The position numbers were made by a program, and so were the translations under genes. A stretch of DNA of 64,000 nucleotides. Origin: Rhizosphaericola mali (GTDB lineage: Bacteria; Bacteroidota; Bacteroidia; Chitinophagales; Chitinophagaceae). The notes below the pieces were generated by a model. It did not search any database. It saw only the letters and a program-made list of their open reading frames with translations, and had not been told where the DNA came from. Where the stretch lies: NCBI RefSeq assembly GCF_004337365.2, contig NZ_CP044016.1, forward strand, positions 2,046,001-2,110,000, in the 5' to 3' direction. Numbering within the stretch: the first letter of the stretch is position 1; each line of letters opens with the position of its first letter. Positions 8,438 to 18,900 of this stretch are shown here, one piece after another.

Positions 8438-8653
8438 TTACAGTTTATCTTTGTTTGCAAGTGAAATCAGTCTGGGCATATCCTCTTCAAAGAATTTTTT
8501 TCTGTCGATAAATACACGTCCTCTGGGACAAAATTGTCTGGAATTAATTAGTCCGAATTTGCGTTTTTTGATAACGGTCTGCACCGAATAATGCAGCATA
8601 TCGGCAATTTGTTTTTGAGAGATGAATTCCTCATTTGTTGTTTCCTTTGTCAT
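8438..8653 (-). CDS. helix-turn-helix (MerR/excisionase-like, HTH_17) protein
   Basis: The 71-residue protein contains a winged-helix excisionase-type motif: FISQKQIADMLHYSVQTVIKK, then a wing with CPRGRVFIDRKKFFEE. Such proteins act as excisionases or as repressors of mobilisation genes. It is the first gene of the minus-strand mob cluster. The inverted-repeat cluster lies between it and mobC. Module B carries an equivalent at 31399-31698. Confidence 0.7.
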   Translation of the reverse strand: MTKETTNEEFISQKQIADMLHYSVQTVIKKRKFGLINSRQFCPRGRVFIDRKKFFEEDMPRLISLANKDKL

Positions 8654-8890
8654 AGGGGATATTTTTACGGTAGCGAAGGGATATTCCTTCGTAGTGCAAA
8701 GAGAAAAAGAAAACGAACTATATTTTTTGTGTACATCTATGTATATGGATGTAGATGAATACTACTATATGAAAATGGTCTTTACCGAATGGAAAACGAT
8801 GTTTAGCTGATGTAGTTTCTTTAACTATAGTGTAGTCTATTCAACCAAATCTAGCCCTAAGTGATTGACTTTAACCGATAGTAGAATTTT

Positions 8891-10042
8891 TTATCTATAT
8901 CTTTCCAATATCTGTAAAACAAGGGTATATTTTTGAGGATTTTGTCTACCTAGAATTTCCAGAAAGCTTTCTTTTTGATCGCGCATCCTATTGGCAATAG
9001 AGCGACTATCTGCCTGCTGCGGGAAAAGGAATTGTATGAGATTTTCATAATCCTTTAAAGTTCCTTCCTGTTTCCCTTTACCTTTTAAGTTGATCTCGTA
9101 GCAGATTCTTGCCGCCCCTAGAAGTAAATTTATGGAACGGACACCATGATCAAAATCTCCTGGACCCAGGGTTATAGCTTCCCTACTTGCTGAACTTTGA
9201 GTAAAAAGACCCTCAACTATTTGAGATGCAGTAAGTGATTTTTTTTCGTTTTTTAATTGTGGCGCCATACTTAAGTAAGCTTCCCAAACGGACAAAAGAT
9301 CTTTTGGTTCAGCAGTAGAAGTTACCTTTTGTGGAATGTTTTTACCGGATGAATCAGACTCAACTTGTATATTTTGGGAGGATGAACCTTCTGGCATCTT
9401 GCTATTTTCCGATGGTGAAATATTCACATTTTTACTCTGTACTCCTTGAAGAGGCAAAGATTTGGTGCGGTCGTTATAGTATTTAGCCGTTTGAATATCC
9501 ACAAAAAGATAGGCGCAGCAGATAAGATAAGCTTGTACTTTTCCATAAAATAGGATCCACTCAGGTACTGTTTCCCCGTCATAATGGAAAAGTCGTAGGA
9601 GTTCATCTCCCATGTCTTTTAAGAAAGATAACTTTCCCTCATTATCTTCTATCCATGTTAACACCGAGGTTTCTTCTTTAAAATTACGCATTCCGATATG
9701 GTATCCATTATGGAAATGGGACATAATTTCTTTGGCTTGTTCCTGCGTTATTTCTACATCTGTTCCATTATCACGCACAATATGTTGAGGAGTCCTATAA
9801 GGAACAACTATATCAAAAATATCTTGAAAACATCGATCTGTACAAAGGAAATCCATATTATCTATTGCATAACGTACTATGACACTATCCAGGTTAGCAG
9901 CCCAAAACTCAAAAGTATCCTCTGTTGCAAAGTCCTCAAAAAGTCCATACTTGCCATAAGACAACAAAGGATGCTTACCAAAATACCGATCCAGATATTG
10001 GCGGTAGTAACGGTAGTTCAGCTTTTTGAATGGAATGGACAT
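8891..10042 (-). CDS. hypothetical cytoplasmic protein with low-complexity linker
   Basis: This 383-residue protein belongs to no family I recognise. Residues 1-185 are a mixed alpha/beta domain rich in aromatic residues (KKLNYRYYRQYLDRYFGKHP). Residues 190-245 are a Ser/Lys/Pro-rich, probably disordered linker. Residues 250-383 are a helical domain (SVWEAYLSMAPQLKNEKKS ... YTLVLQILERYR). There is no signal peptide or membrane segment. It sits upstream of mob module A on the same strand, so it may belong to the same mobile element. No function is assigned. Confidence 0.6.
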   Translation of the reverse strand: MSIPFKKLNYRYYRQYLDRYFGKHPLLSYGKYGLFEDFATEDTFEFWAANLDSVIVRYAIDNMDFLCTDRCFQDIFDIVVPYRTPQHIVRDNGTDVEITQEQAKEIMSHFHNGYHIGMRNFKEETSVLTWIEDNEGKLSFLKDMGDELLRLFHYDGETVPEWILFYGKVQAYLICCAYLFVDIQTAKYYNDRTKSLPLQGVQSKNVNISPSENSKMPEGSSSQNIQVESDSSGKNIPQKVTSTAEPKDLLSVWEAYLSMAPQLKNEKKSLTASQIVEGLFTQSSASREAITLGPGDFDHGVRSINLLLGAARICYEINLKGKGKQEGTLKDYENLIQFLFPQQADSRSIANRMRDQKESFLEILGRQNPQKYTLVLQILERYR

Positions 10043-10556
10043 GGAAAAATTTATGGATTTGCTGAGATTAAAGATAACAAATTGTCCTTATTAATCATCT
10101 TTCCATAGACAGTTAAGATAGTATTTTAAACACCTAAACACGACTAATTGTAAAATTGCGATACCACATGTTTTAAGTTGTAAAATTATCAATTATCATT
10201 TTTTGAATAAAAAAGCAAGGATCTTTTACAAAATAATTTAGTTTGAAGCAATCGATATTCATATTTATTCTATATTTGAGAGGCTTTTTTACCCTAAAGA
10301 GATCTCAATGAGAGAATACTACACTTCTAATAGAAAGGTTTTCATACAATCGATTTTAAACGATATTAATTTGTTTTATAGAAATTTGAATACCAATGTA
10401 TTTTTAAATATTGGTGCGGATAAATATCTAAACATTAAAACCTAATTTTAAGTTGTTCGACTGAACGCCATTTTTTTATTTTCAAGCATAGAATAGATTT
10501 CTAATTTACTCCTTTGAAGAGTTGATACCTAATTGTTTTTTGGCAAACTAATACTT
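10043..10556. other. intergenic region ahead of the RHS cluster
   Basis: About 510 bp of AT-rich sequence separates divergent genes. A Bacteroidota-type -7 match (TATATTTG, 10271-10278) is present. A TTTG block at 10242-10245 is a little further away than the usual 19-21 bp, so this is a weak promoter candidate. No gene or strong palindrome was seen. Confidence 0.25.
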
Positions 10557-13500
10557 ATGCATACAAGACTTTTGCAAATTTTAGTCCTCATTTTAATTTT
10601 TTCAATTTATCAATCTTCTGCACAGGTTATACCTTCTGGAAGACAAGCAATCCCTAAAGTTATTGCCAGCAGTCCCCAAGCGGCATCGCTAGGTTCCTAT
10701 GGAGTTAACTCTATTAATATGTTCACAGGCAAACCTACGATTGACTTGAATCTTTATAGTATCACTCAAGGAGATTTCACGTTACCAATCAGTTTGAGTT
10801 ATAATTCAGATCTCATAAAGCCACAAGAGCATGCTGGTATAATGGGATTAGGTTGGATACTTAATGCTGGAGGTGTCATCAACAGAAGTGTCAATGAGGG
10901 TGTGGATGAAATATTGGTGGGTAATGGTGAGAGTCCAGATAATAAATATTCTTACTATGACAATTATGGAACACTAAATAACTCTTCATGGAGTACGACA
11001 TCCTTTCTTCAATCTCTTGGTAATGGTTTCGCGTACGTCCCATCCGGAACCTATGCGAATACAGCTCATCCAAACCCAGATGTGTTTAATTTTTCTGTAG
11101 GTTCAATAAGTGGTTCCTTCTATAAAAATCAAGTAGGTCAATGGGTGATATCCTCTTCCACAGATATTGATTTTAAAATAGAAGATACATTGGCATCGAA
11201 CTATCAAATAACTGAAAAAATTTACGGTGGAAATGCTAGTGCGTCCAGAACGATTAGTGTAAAGCGGATAATATATGGGTTTACCATCACAGATGATAAA
11301 GGGATAAAATATGTATTCGGTCGACAGCCAGGAAGTATAGAATTTTCAGCTAATGCAATGGATGGTACTACATCCTACAATGAAAACTATATAGCTAATG
11401 CATGGTATCTGACCAAAGTGATTCTTCCCAACAGTAATTATAGTTACACACTTGCTTATTCAATGGATAATAGTCCGATATTTAAAGTATATCCAAACTT
11501 CGCGGCGGGCAATTATAAAGTCAATAATGGTTCTGGTAGCTACCAAAATGTCAATTATGCCATTGTTCGCAATTACCAAACCTATCTCACTTCCATTACT
11601 TCTCCAGATATGGAGATAGACTTCTATAGAAGCCACTCTAATGACTTGGATTATAAGATTGCTTCTTTTAATAATACTAATAAAGATAACTGGTCTGCTT
11701 ATGGTACAGATTATGGACCCTATTCATCTAGTGTCCTAACATCGTATGACAATGTTTTACACTGGTACAAACTAGACAGTATGATCGTTAAATCATTGCT
11801 TTCTGGACAAAAAATAAATAAAGTAGTTCCTACTTATTTTGAAAACAGTAATTCGAGGCTTTTTCTTACAGGCCTTAGTTTATATGGCAGCGATACCTCC
11901 ATGGTTAAACGCTATCAATTTGGCTATAACAGCGGTCCTTTACCATCTACCTATCAGACTATGGAACTCGATGATTGGGGCAATTTTAATGGTAAAGATT
12001 TTTTTAATTCCGTTGCAGGGGATAGCTCTCTTGTGTACTCCGTAAACCAATTCAAAAATATTTATCCGACTTACCGCAAACCATCTATGGATTTAAACAT
12101 TGCAGGAGCTGGTTATCTTACTTCCATAACTTATCCTACGGGAGGTACGGACAATATAGAATATGAACTCAATAGCTATTCCAAATATGTGACGGGGAAT
12201 GCATCAACCATTAGTTTTGATGCCATTGATAGCACGCACAATGTATATACTGGTGGGCTTCGAGTACACAAAATAACTACGCTTACGGGTGATAGTTCAA
12301 AACCATTGGTTAGAACATTTTTCTATCAAAGAGATTATTTAGGAGGAGATACGCTAACTAGCGGAGTTGTAGCAGGAGTGCCATCCTATTTTGAAAGTGG
12401 AACAGATAATAACCAGTTTAATTATTATAAATTTAAAATTACTCCCGTTTTAATAGATAATTCAACAAATGGAGCACATGTTACTTACAGCAGGGTCTAC
12501 GAAAAAGGCAGTGATGGTTCTCTTACTCAATATGACTTTACCAATCATGATAACGGTTTTGGGGACAGACCAGCACTGAGTTACACTGAAAATTATATAA
12601 CTTATGATATAAATGGAAAAATTGCTTTCATGAATAAACTCAAATATAATTCCATGGCACATGAAAGAGGTAAACCCCTTTCTATAAAATACTACGATAG
12701 CGCTGCACATCTTTTAAAAAGTGAATCTTATAATTATTTCTTAGATTCAGTTACTACCGATACTAGGATACATGCTGTGGAATTTCAAAGCGAAATGTTT
12801 GGAAAACCAACGGAGGGTTCTATGTCTTTAGATCTTTCTAATATGTTTGAAGCACTTCAACTTTCGGCTTATATCCCTTATTCTTACCATTCACACCTTG
12901 CATCGAAGACAACAACAATGTATTATAGAGCTGGTAGTGATTCGTTGCAGGAGACGCAACGCTTTACCTATAATATTGGCAATACACACCAACTCAGGAC
13001 TTTGGAAACGATGAACTCAAAAGGAAAGTCTACGCGAGAAGGATATAAATATCCAACGGATTTTACGGGTAATACGGTTTATAATGCGATGGTGGGTAAA
13101 AATATGCTTTCTTCCATCGTAGAAGATACAAATAGCGTAAATAATGCCCAAACTGTTTTGTCAAGAACGAATTACCAAGCCATTTACCCCATTTCTGGAA
13201 CGCAAACACCTTTATTCTATTTACCATACAGCTATCAAACACAGTTGGGTAGTGCAACATTATCAGTAGATGATTCTATATTGGCTTATACTTATAAAGG
13301 TGATATCGCGGAAGTTAAACATCGTGACGGCATGAGAGATACTTATATATGGGGGTATAATTTTCAATATCCAGTGGCAAGAATACATAGCCAAACGGTT
13401 ACATACACGACTGCCATCGCTGCAATGGGAGGATCATGGAGTAGTTCTAATAGTCCTTACCTTTCAGATGCGGATATGCGCACCGCTTTAAATAACCTAC

Positions 13501-14702
13501 GCAGTGCATTGTCTTCGTCAGGTGCAGATATTTTTACCTATACGCACAATCCCCTCATTGGTATTACAAGTGAAACTGATCCCACTGGAAAAATTTCCTA
13601 TTATCAATATGATCCATTAGGACGACTAATTAGAATTTTAGATAATGATAAGAATATTGTGCGTACTATAAGTTATAACTATAGGAATGGATCACCGAAC
13701 TTAATATATAAAAATACAGCTAAGTCCGGATCTTTTACGGTGAATACTTGCTCTGCAAATCTCACGGGAGAAACAGTTACATATACTGTAGCGGCTGGAA
13801 AGTATGAATCTACGGTAAGTCAGGCCGCTGCAGACCAATTGGCTCAAAATGATGTTGATACAAACGGGCAAAATTATGCTAATTCTAATGGAGGATGCAA
13901 AGCGCTTATTAGTATCAACAATATTAATATGTTCAGCGCTTCTGTTATGGGAGTACTAAATTTTATAGGCCAAGATAGCTCCACTTATTCTATTGGTGCA
14001 TCCGGAAGCGGTACTTCCTTATTATTACCCACAGGAGCATACACAGTAGTATTTAATACGCCAGGTGCAAATGCATTAATTGATGTTAATGGGACCCAAA
14101 AGGTCGTAAATACGCCTGCGGGAGGTGCAACAACTCTTGGAAATTTTTCAATTTACCAACCTTATACCATAACAGGATATTCTACCTACTATGGAAATAC
14201 AGCACAGAGTCAAATATTTACTAAAAATAATTGTGCTTCTGGCTTACAAGGCTCACAAGTTACTTATACTGTTTCTGCTAACAGTTACTATTCATCTATC
14301 TCCCAAAGTGATGCCAACCAAAAAGCTACAGCAAATATCAATGCAAATGGACAAACATATGCCAATAATGTGGGAACTTGTAGTGCGCTTGTTTCCATTA
14401 CTCTTCAAAAAACATCATCAGTAAGTACATTTAATCCAGTTACTGTTCAAATAAGTTCTTCTGGGAATTCCAATATTGGCACTTATAATTTCCCGTCAAG
14501 TAATACGGGTAGCACAACCATTAGTCTACCAGCAGGAACTTATCAATTAAAGTTTACGCTTCCAAGTACAACTCCATATAATGTACCATTTACGTTAAAT
14601 GGTAGTCAAATAGCCAATATTGCCTCAGGGTTAACTACAACAGGTTCTGCAACTTTATCAGCTGGTACAAATTATACGCTTAAAGCCGTAATTGGAAGAT
14701 AA
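10557..14702 (+). CDS. giant secreted RHS/YD-repeat protein with two DUF5977 domains
   Basis: From ATG 10557 the protein has 1381 residues and a clear signal peptide (QILVLILIFSIYQSSAQ). Most of it is a beta-rich shell of the type seen before YD repeats, opening with PQAASLGSYGVNSINMFTGK. A YD-repeat signature (YYQYDPLGRLIRILDN) lies near residue 1015. Two DUF5977-like repeats follow near 1060-1115 and 1218-1275, each Cys-bounded and ending in NGQNYAN/NGQTYAN. Beta-sandwich segments come last. It lacks the RHS core and a toxin tip, so it is a shell or surface protein rather than the toxin. It is the first gene of the cluster, 49 bp before the Sel1 gene. TTG 10533 was rejected as start because it would displace the signal peptide. 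Confidence 0.75.
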   Translation: MHTRLLQILVLILIFSIYQSSAQVIPSGRQAIPKVIASSPQAASLGSYGVNSINMFTGKPTIDLNLYSITQGDFTLPISLSYNSDLIKPQEHAGIMGLGWILNAGGVINRSVNEGVDEILVGNGESPDNKYSYYDNYGTLNNSSWSTTSFLQSLGNGFAYVPSGTYANTAHPNPDVFNFSVGSISGSFYKNQVGQWVISSSTDIDFKIEDTLASNYQITEKIYGGNASASRTISVKRIIYGFTITDDKGIKYVFGRQPGSIEFSANAMDGTTSYNENYIANAWYLTKVILPNSNYSYTLAYSMDNSPIFKVYPNFAAGNYKVNNGSGSYQNVNYAIVRNYQTYLTSITSPDMEIDFYRSHSNDLDYKIASFNNTNKDNWSAYGTDYGPYSSSVLTSYDNVLHWYKLDSMIVKSLLSGQKINKVVPTYFENSNSRLFLTGLSLYGSDTSMVKRYQFGYNSGPLPSTYQTMELDDWGNFNGKDFFNSVAGDSSLVYSVNQFKNIYPTYRKPSMDLNIAGAGYLTSITYPTGGTDNIEYELNSYSKYVTGNASTISFDAIDSTHNVYTGGLRVHKITTLTGDSSKPLVRTFFYQRDYLGGDTLTSGVVAGVPSYFESGTDNNQFNYYKFKITPVLIDNSTNGAHVTYSRVYEKGSDGSLTQYDFTNHDNGFGDRPALSYTENYITYDINGKIAFMNKLKYNSMAHERGKPLSIKYYDSAAHLLKSESYNYFLDSVTTDTRIHAVEFQSEMFGKPTEGSMSLDLSNMFEALQLSAYIPYSYHSHLASKTTTMYYRAGSDSLQETQRFTYNIGNTHQLRTLETMNSKGKSTREGYKYPTDFTGNTVYNAMVGKNMLSSIVEDTNSVNNAQTVLSRTNYQAIYPISGTQTPLFYLPYSYQTQLGSATLSVDDSILAYTYKGDIAEVKHRDGMRDTYIWGYNFQYPVARIHSQTVTYTTAIAAMGGSWSSSNSPYLSDADMRTALNNLRSALSSSGADIFTYTHNPLIGITSETDPTGKISYYQYDPLGRLIRILDNDKNIVRTISYNYRNGSPNLIYKNTAKSGSFTVNTCSANLTGETVTYTVAAGKYESTVSQAAADQLAQNDVDTNGQNYANSNGGCKALISINNINMFSASVMGVLNFIGQDSSTYSIGASGSGTSLLLPTGAYTVVFNTPGANALIDVNGTQKVVNTPAGGATTLGNFSIYQPYTITGYSTYYGNTAQSQIFTKNNCASGLQGSQVTYTVSANSYYSSISQSDANQKATANINANGQTYANNVGTCSALVSITLQKTSSVSTFNPVTVQISSSGNSNIGTYNFPSSNTGSTTISLPAGTYQLKFTLPSTTPYNVPFTLNGSQIANIASGLTTTGSATLSAGTNYTLKAVIGR

Positions 14703-14751
14703 ATTTTAAATCTTGAATAGATAAAGATGATGAATATAAATTTAGAATAGT

Positions 14752-15984
14752 ATGCTTAAAATATCTTATTTATTAATATTACTCCATTTAATTTCAGTTA
14801 GAATTTGGTCGCAAAATATGGATAGTATAACACTGGCCCATATACGACAAGCGCGAACCTTCTATCAATTGGGGCAGCAATACCGCACAGGTACAGACGT
14901 TCCAATGGATTATGGCAAAGCCGTCGAGCAATTTGAAAAAGCAGCAGCTTTGGGGGATCCGCACGGCCAGTACGCTCTGGCCTACATGTCCTATAAGGGG
15001 CTTGGTTGCTCACAAGATTATGGAAAAGCTGTCAGTCTTTTTCGTCAAGGAGCTTTGCAGGGATACGATAATGCCATGTATTTCTATGGTTTGTGTTTAC
15101 GCAATGGCTACGGAATCGCCGCCAATAAGGACAGTGCAACGTATTGGTTGAAATATGCGGATTCTTTGGGAAGTAAACAAGCCCAGATGGAGCTTGCTGC
15201 CATATCAGCAGAAAATAGGGCGGACTCTGCAAAGGAACTATTGGAAAATATCCATAATGCAGCTCTGCCATCAACGGGGTCCATGAACAGTTTTGTACGT
15301 ATACCTGGTCATTTTCCCGTTGGTGATATTATCAACGGTAGGTATAAAGGTTATCTTTTACAATATGACTGGAGTGGTAAAAATCTCGTGCAGGCGAAAT
15401 CCATGGAGTTGGAACTGGGTAGCTTTGCTTCAAAAATAAGTGGGCAGTGGGTGGAAAGTGGTACGGATTCTTTCCATTTCTCTGCATCCTTAAGCGGAGA
15501 CTCTTTGGTATTTGAACCTACGACGTATGGTAGAACAGATCACTACAGTCCAGACAGTGCTTTATCCTATAGCTTAAAAGGCGCTGCATTTAATATCGTT
15601 CAAGGAGTTGATAGGATTTATTTGGCTGGAAATGTTACAATGTTTTCTGAAGATCGCGGAGAACCCTCTAAACCCATTGTTTTGGCATTGACGCGGGAAG
15701 TAAAAACCGAACAAAAGGATATTTTACTTACTGATACGAAGGTTTATCCTAATCCGTTCCATGATGTTTTAAATATCAGTTTTTCTTTGGGAGCAGAAGC
15801 TATGGTATCCTTGTCCTTAAATAGCATTTCAGGACAACAGGTGTATCAAAAAGCGGCACAGAAACTTTTTACGGGAACCTATAATTTCAGCCTACAGCCA
15901 CCCGCAGGATTGGCCCCCGGTGTTTATTTTTTGCAAGTATCGGTAAACGGTAAAATACATTCATTCAAGGCTGTCAAGATTTAA
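14752..15984 (+). CDS. Sel1-repeat protein with T9SS type A sorting domain
   Basis: The 410-residue secreted protein begins with a signal peptide. Residues 30-150 hold three Sel1-like (TPR-type) repeats (YGKAVEQFEKAAALGDPHGQ, then YGKAVSLFRQGALQGYDNAM). A beta-rich middle part follows. A C-terminal type IX sorting domain starts at KVYPNPFHDVLNISF and contains APGVYFLQVSVNGKIHSFK. The tail predicts export by the type IX system and attachment to, or release from, the surface. It is 13 bp upstream of the toxin-bearing RHS gene, so it is part of the same operon. A scaffold or delivery role for its RHS neighbours is inferred. Confidence 0.8.
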   Translation: MLKISYLLILLHLISVRIWSQNMDSITLAHIRQARTFYQLGQQYRTGTDVPMDYGKAVEQFEKAAALGDPHGQYALAYMSYKGLGCSQDYGKAVSLFRQGALQGYDNAMYFYGLCLRNGYGIAANKDSATYWLKYADSLGSKQAQMELAAISAENRADSAKELLENIHNAALPSTGSMNSFVRIPGHFPVGDIINGRYKGYLLQYDWSGKNLVQAKSMELELGSFASKISGQWVESGTDSFHFSASLSGDSLVFEPTTYGRTDHYSPDSALSYSLKGAAFNIVQGVDRIYLAGNVTMFSEDRGEPSKPIVLALTREVKTEQKDILLTDTKVYPNPFHDVLNISFSLGAEAMVSLSLNSISGQQVYQKAAQKLFTGTYNFSLQPPAGLAPGVYFLQVSVNGKIHSFKAVKI

Positions 15985-15997
15985 CCCAAAACTTTTT

Positions 15998-18900
15998 ATG
16001 ATATACAGATTAAGATTATTCGCTTTTTTAATATTATTACTTTGTATCTCTACTGTAGTAAATGCTCAGACGAGCGCCCAAAATTATATAGCCACTTGGT
16101 CCGCCATGGCCCCTGAGGCGAGTGCAACCAACCTGCTTACACGTCCGGGCAAGGATGTACAATTGGGAGTACAGTACTTTGATGGACTCGGTAGACCGAT
16201 GCAAACCGTTATCCGTCAAGGCTCTTTAATAACTGGAGCTACGGCTGGTGATTTGGTAACCCCTATCGAATACGATAGTTATGGTAGGCAATCCAAAAAC
16301 TACTTGCCATATGCAGCTTCAGCTACAGACGCAGGTTTTAAAAGTAGTGCCACCTCTGCACAATCGACTTTTTATGCATCAGGCAATCCCTCCAGTCCGG
16401 TTGCAGGTCAAGGTGAAAACTTGTTTTATAGTCAAACCAATTTTGAACTATCTCCTCTGGATCGCCCGATAAAAACGCTGGCTCCGGGTAACAGTTGGTT
16501 GGGGGCAGCAAAAGGGGTTGCTACTGGTTACTATGCAAATACAACAGCAGATGGTGTGCGTATTTGGAATGTTACCATAGGAAGTAGCAGCGGAAGTATC
16601 TTAAGTTCTTATGCCAGTCTATCTACTTATGGTGTGGGACAACTTTATAAAACAATTACTACAGACGAAGCTGATAAACAGGTCATAGAATTTAAGGACA
16701 AGGATGGCCTTGTAGTTCTAAAAAAAGTGCAACTTACAGGCAGCGCGGATGATGGTTCTGGACAGGGTCATGACGGATGGCTTTGTACTTATTATATGTA
16801 CGATGATTTAGGGAATCTACGCTGTGTCATACAGCCTGAAGGCGTTAAAACCCTTTCTTCTTCTGGATGGGTATTGAGCCAAACAACGAACGCCAAAGTT
16901 TTATCTGAACAATGTTTTCGCTACGAATACGATGGTCGTAATAGAATGACGATCAAGAAAGTTCCTGGTGCAGGTCCAGTATATACAGTCTATGACGCAC
17001 GTGATTTACCTGTAATGGTGCAGGATTCTACCTTGCGAGCTTTGGGCACTTGGAATGTTACTAAATATGATAATCTGAACCGTCCTTATAAAACTTATCA
17101 GACGTCTAATAGTACCGCATTTGCCACTTTGTTATCGGCAGCTTACAACGTCTCCCCCTATATTCCTTCTGGGGATAGCTCCAATATACTGACAGTAACC
17201 CATTATGATGATTATAACGGGCTTCCAGCAGGATTGTCATCTTCCATGCTGACAACTTGGAACACTTATTTTTCTGCTACGAGCACTTCCTGGCCATATC
17301 CAGTAATGCCCGCGAAAAATAGTACGATCACAACCAAGGGTTTGGTGACTTGGTCACAGGTAAAGTTACTTGGAAGCTCCACCTACTTGTCTTCAGCAAA
17401 CATATATGATGACAAGGGACGGGTGGTGCAGATACAATCACAAAATGTAACCGGTGGTATAGACGTATCGACCACTCAGTACAGCTGGAATGGCAAACCT
17501 CTTATTACCGTCAACAAGACCCAAAAAGTAGGGACAAAACCAGATACGACCGTTATCGTCAACCGTTACACCTATGATGAGCTTTGGAGAACGATAAAAG
17601 AGGAAACAAAAATAGCCTATTCTAAAGTACGCAAGGATACCGCTAGTGATTGGCTTGTATTGTCGCAGAGTAGTTATGACGCTATTGGTCAGCTAAAACG
17701 TAAACTCGTAGGGCTTAAAAGAAACGGTAATACAAATACGTATCTTTCTACGCCTATTGATACACTAGACTATGATTATAATATCAGGGGATGGTTATTG
17801 GGCGTTAATAGAGCTTATACCAAAGAAGGGGTTACAACCGATAATACCACACCTCCCTTGGGTGAAGGCTACGCGGAACCGTCAGGAACGCTCTATGATC
17901 CAGCTTCCCGACTTTGGGGTTTTGATCTTGCCTACGACAAGATAGCATCGGCCTTAATTAATGGTCAATCCTATAATACCACAGCCCAGTTAACGGGCAA
18001 CATTGCAGGTATGGCATGGAAAACAAATAGTCATGGTAGAGTAAGAAAATATGATTTTAATTACGATGCCTCGAATAGGCTTACCGGTGCTACTTTTGGT
18101 CAGTACACAGGAAGTGCATTTTCCAACACCACTGTGAATTATAATGTATCTGGGTTGACATATGATAACAATGGCAATATCACTGCCATGAACCAATACG
18201 GGCTGAAAACCTCGTCCAATAGCTCTGCTCTGGTGGATCAGTTGACTTATACCTACCAGAGTGGCAGCAATAAATTGGCAAAAGTGGCAGATGCCGTAAG
18301 TAATGCGTCTGAAAACTTGGGGGATTTTCAAAATGGAACCAATACGGATGATGATTACGCCTACGATGGTAATGGAAATTTGACAAAAGACCAGAACAAA
18401 ACAATTTCCTCCATAACGTATAATTACCTAAATTTACCGCAGGTAGTCACGGTGACTGGCACAGGTACGGTTACCTATGTGTATGATGCATCTGGAAACA
18501 AGTGGAAAAAAGCGGTTTATAATCAGGCAACGGGAAAAACCGATTCCACACTATACTTGGGTAATAACCAGTACCGCAATGACACATTACAGTTCTTTGG
18601 CACAAGTGAAGGTAGAGTCAGGACAAAGGATAGTACGGGATTAATACTGGACTATTTCTTTAAGGATCATTTAGGAAATGTTCGCTTAGTAGTAACTGAT
18701 CAATATGGTCTACAAAGCCCCATTCTTGAAGAAACTCATTACTATCCGTTCGGGCTCACAATGAAGGGAATATCTTCAAGTCAGAGCAACCCGATGCTGA
18801 CAAACAAGGACAAGACGTTCCAAGGACAGAAGTTCGATGATGAGTTAGGACTTGATTGGTTAGAATTTAAATACCGTAATCATGATCCACAAATCGGTAG

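Noticed and set aside
8622-8810. 62-residue plus-strand reading frame
   Set aside because: It overlaps the helix-turn-helix gene start on the other strand. It is AT-driven Tyr/Met/Asp-rich sequence with no homology recognised.
13063-18404. Several reading frames antisense to the RHS genes
   Set aside because: All are contained in long, well-supported plus-strand genes and look like shadows.
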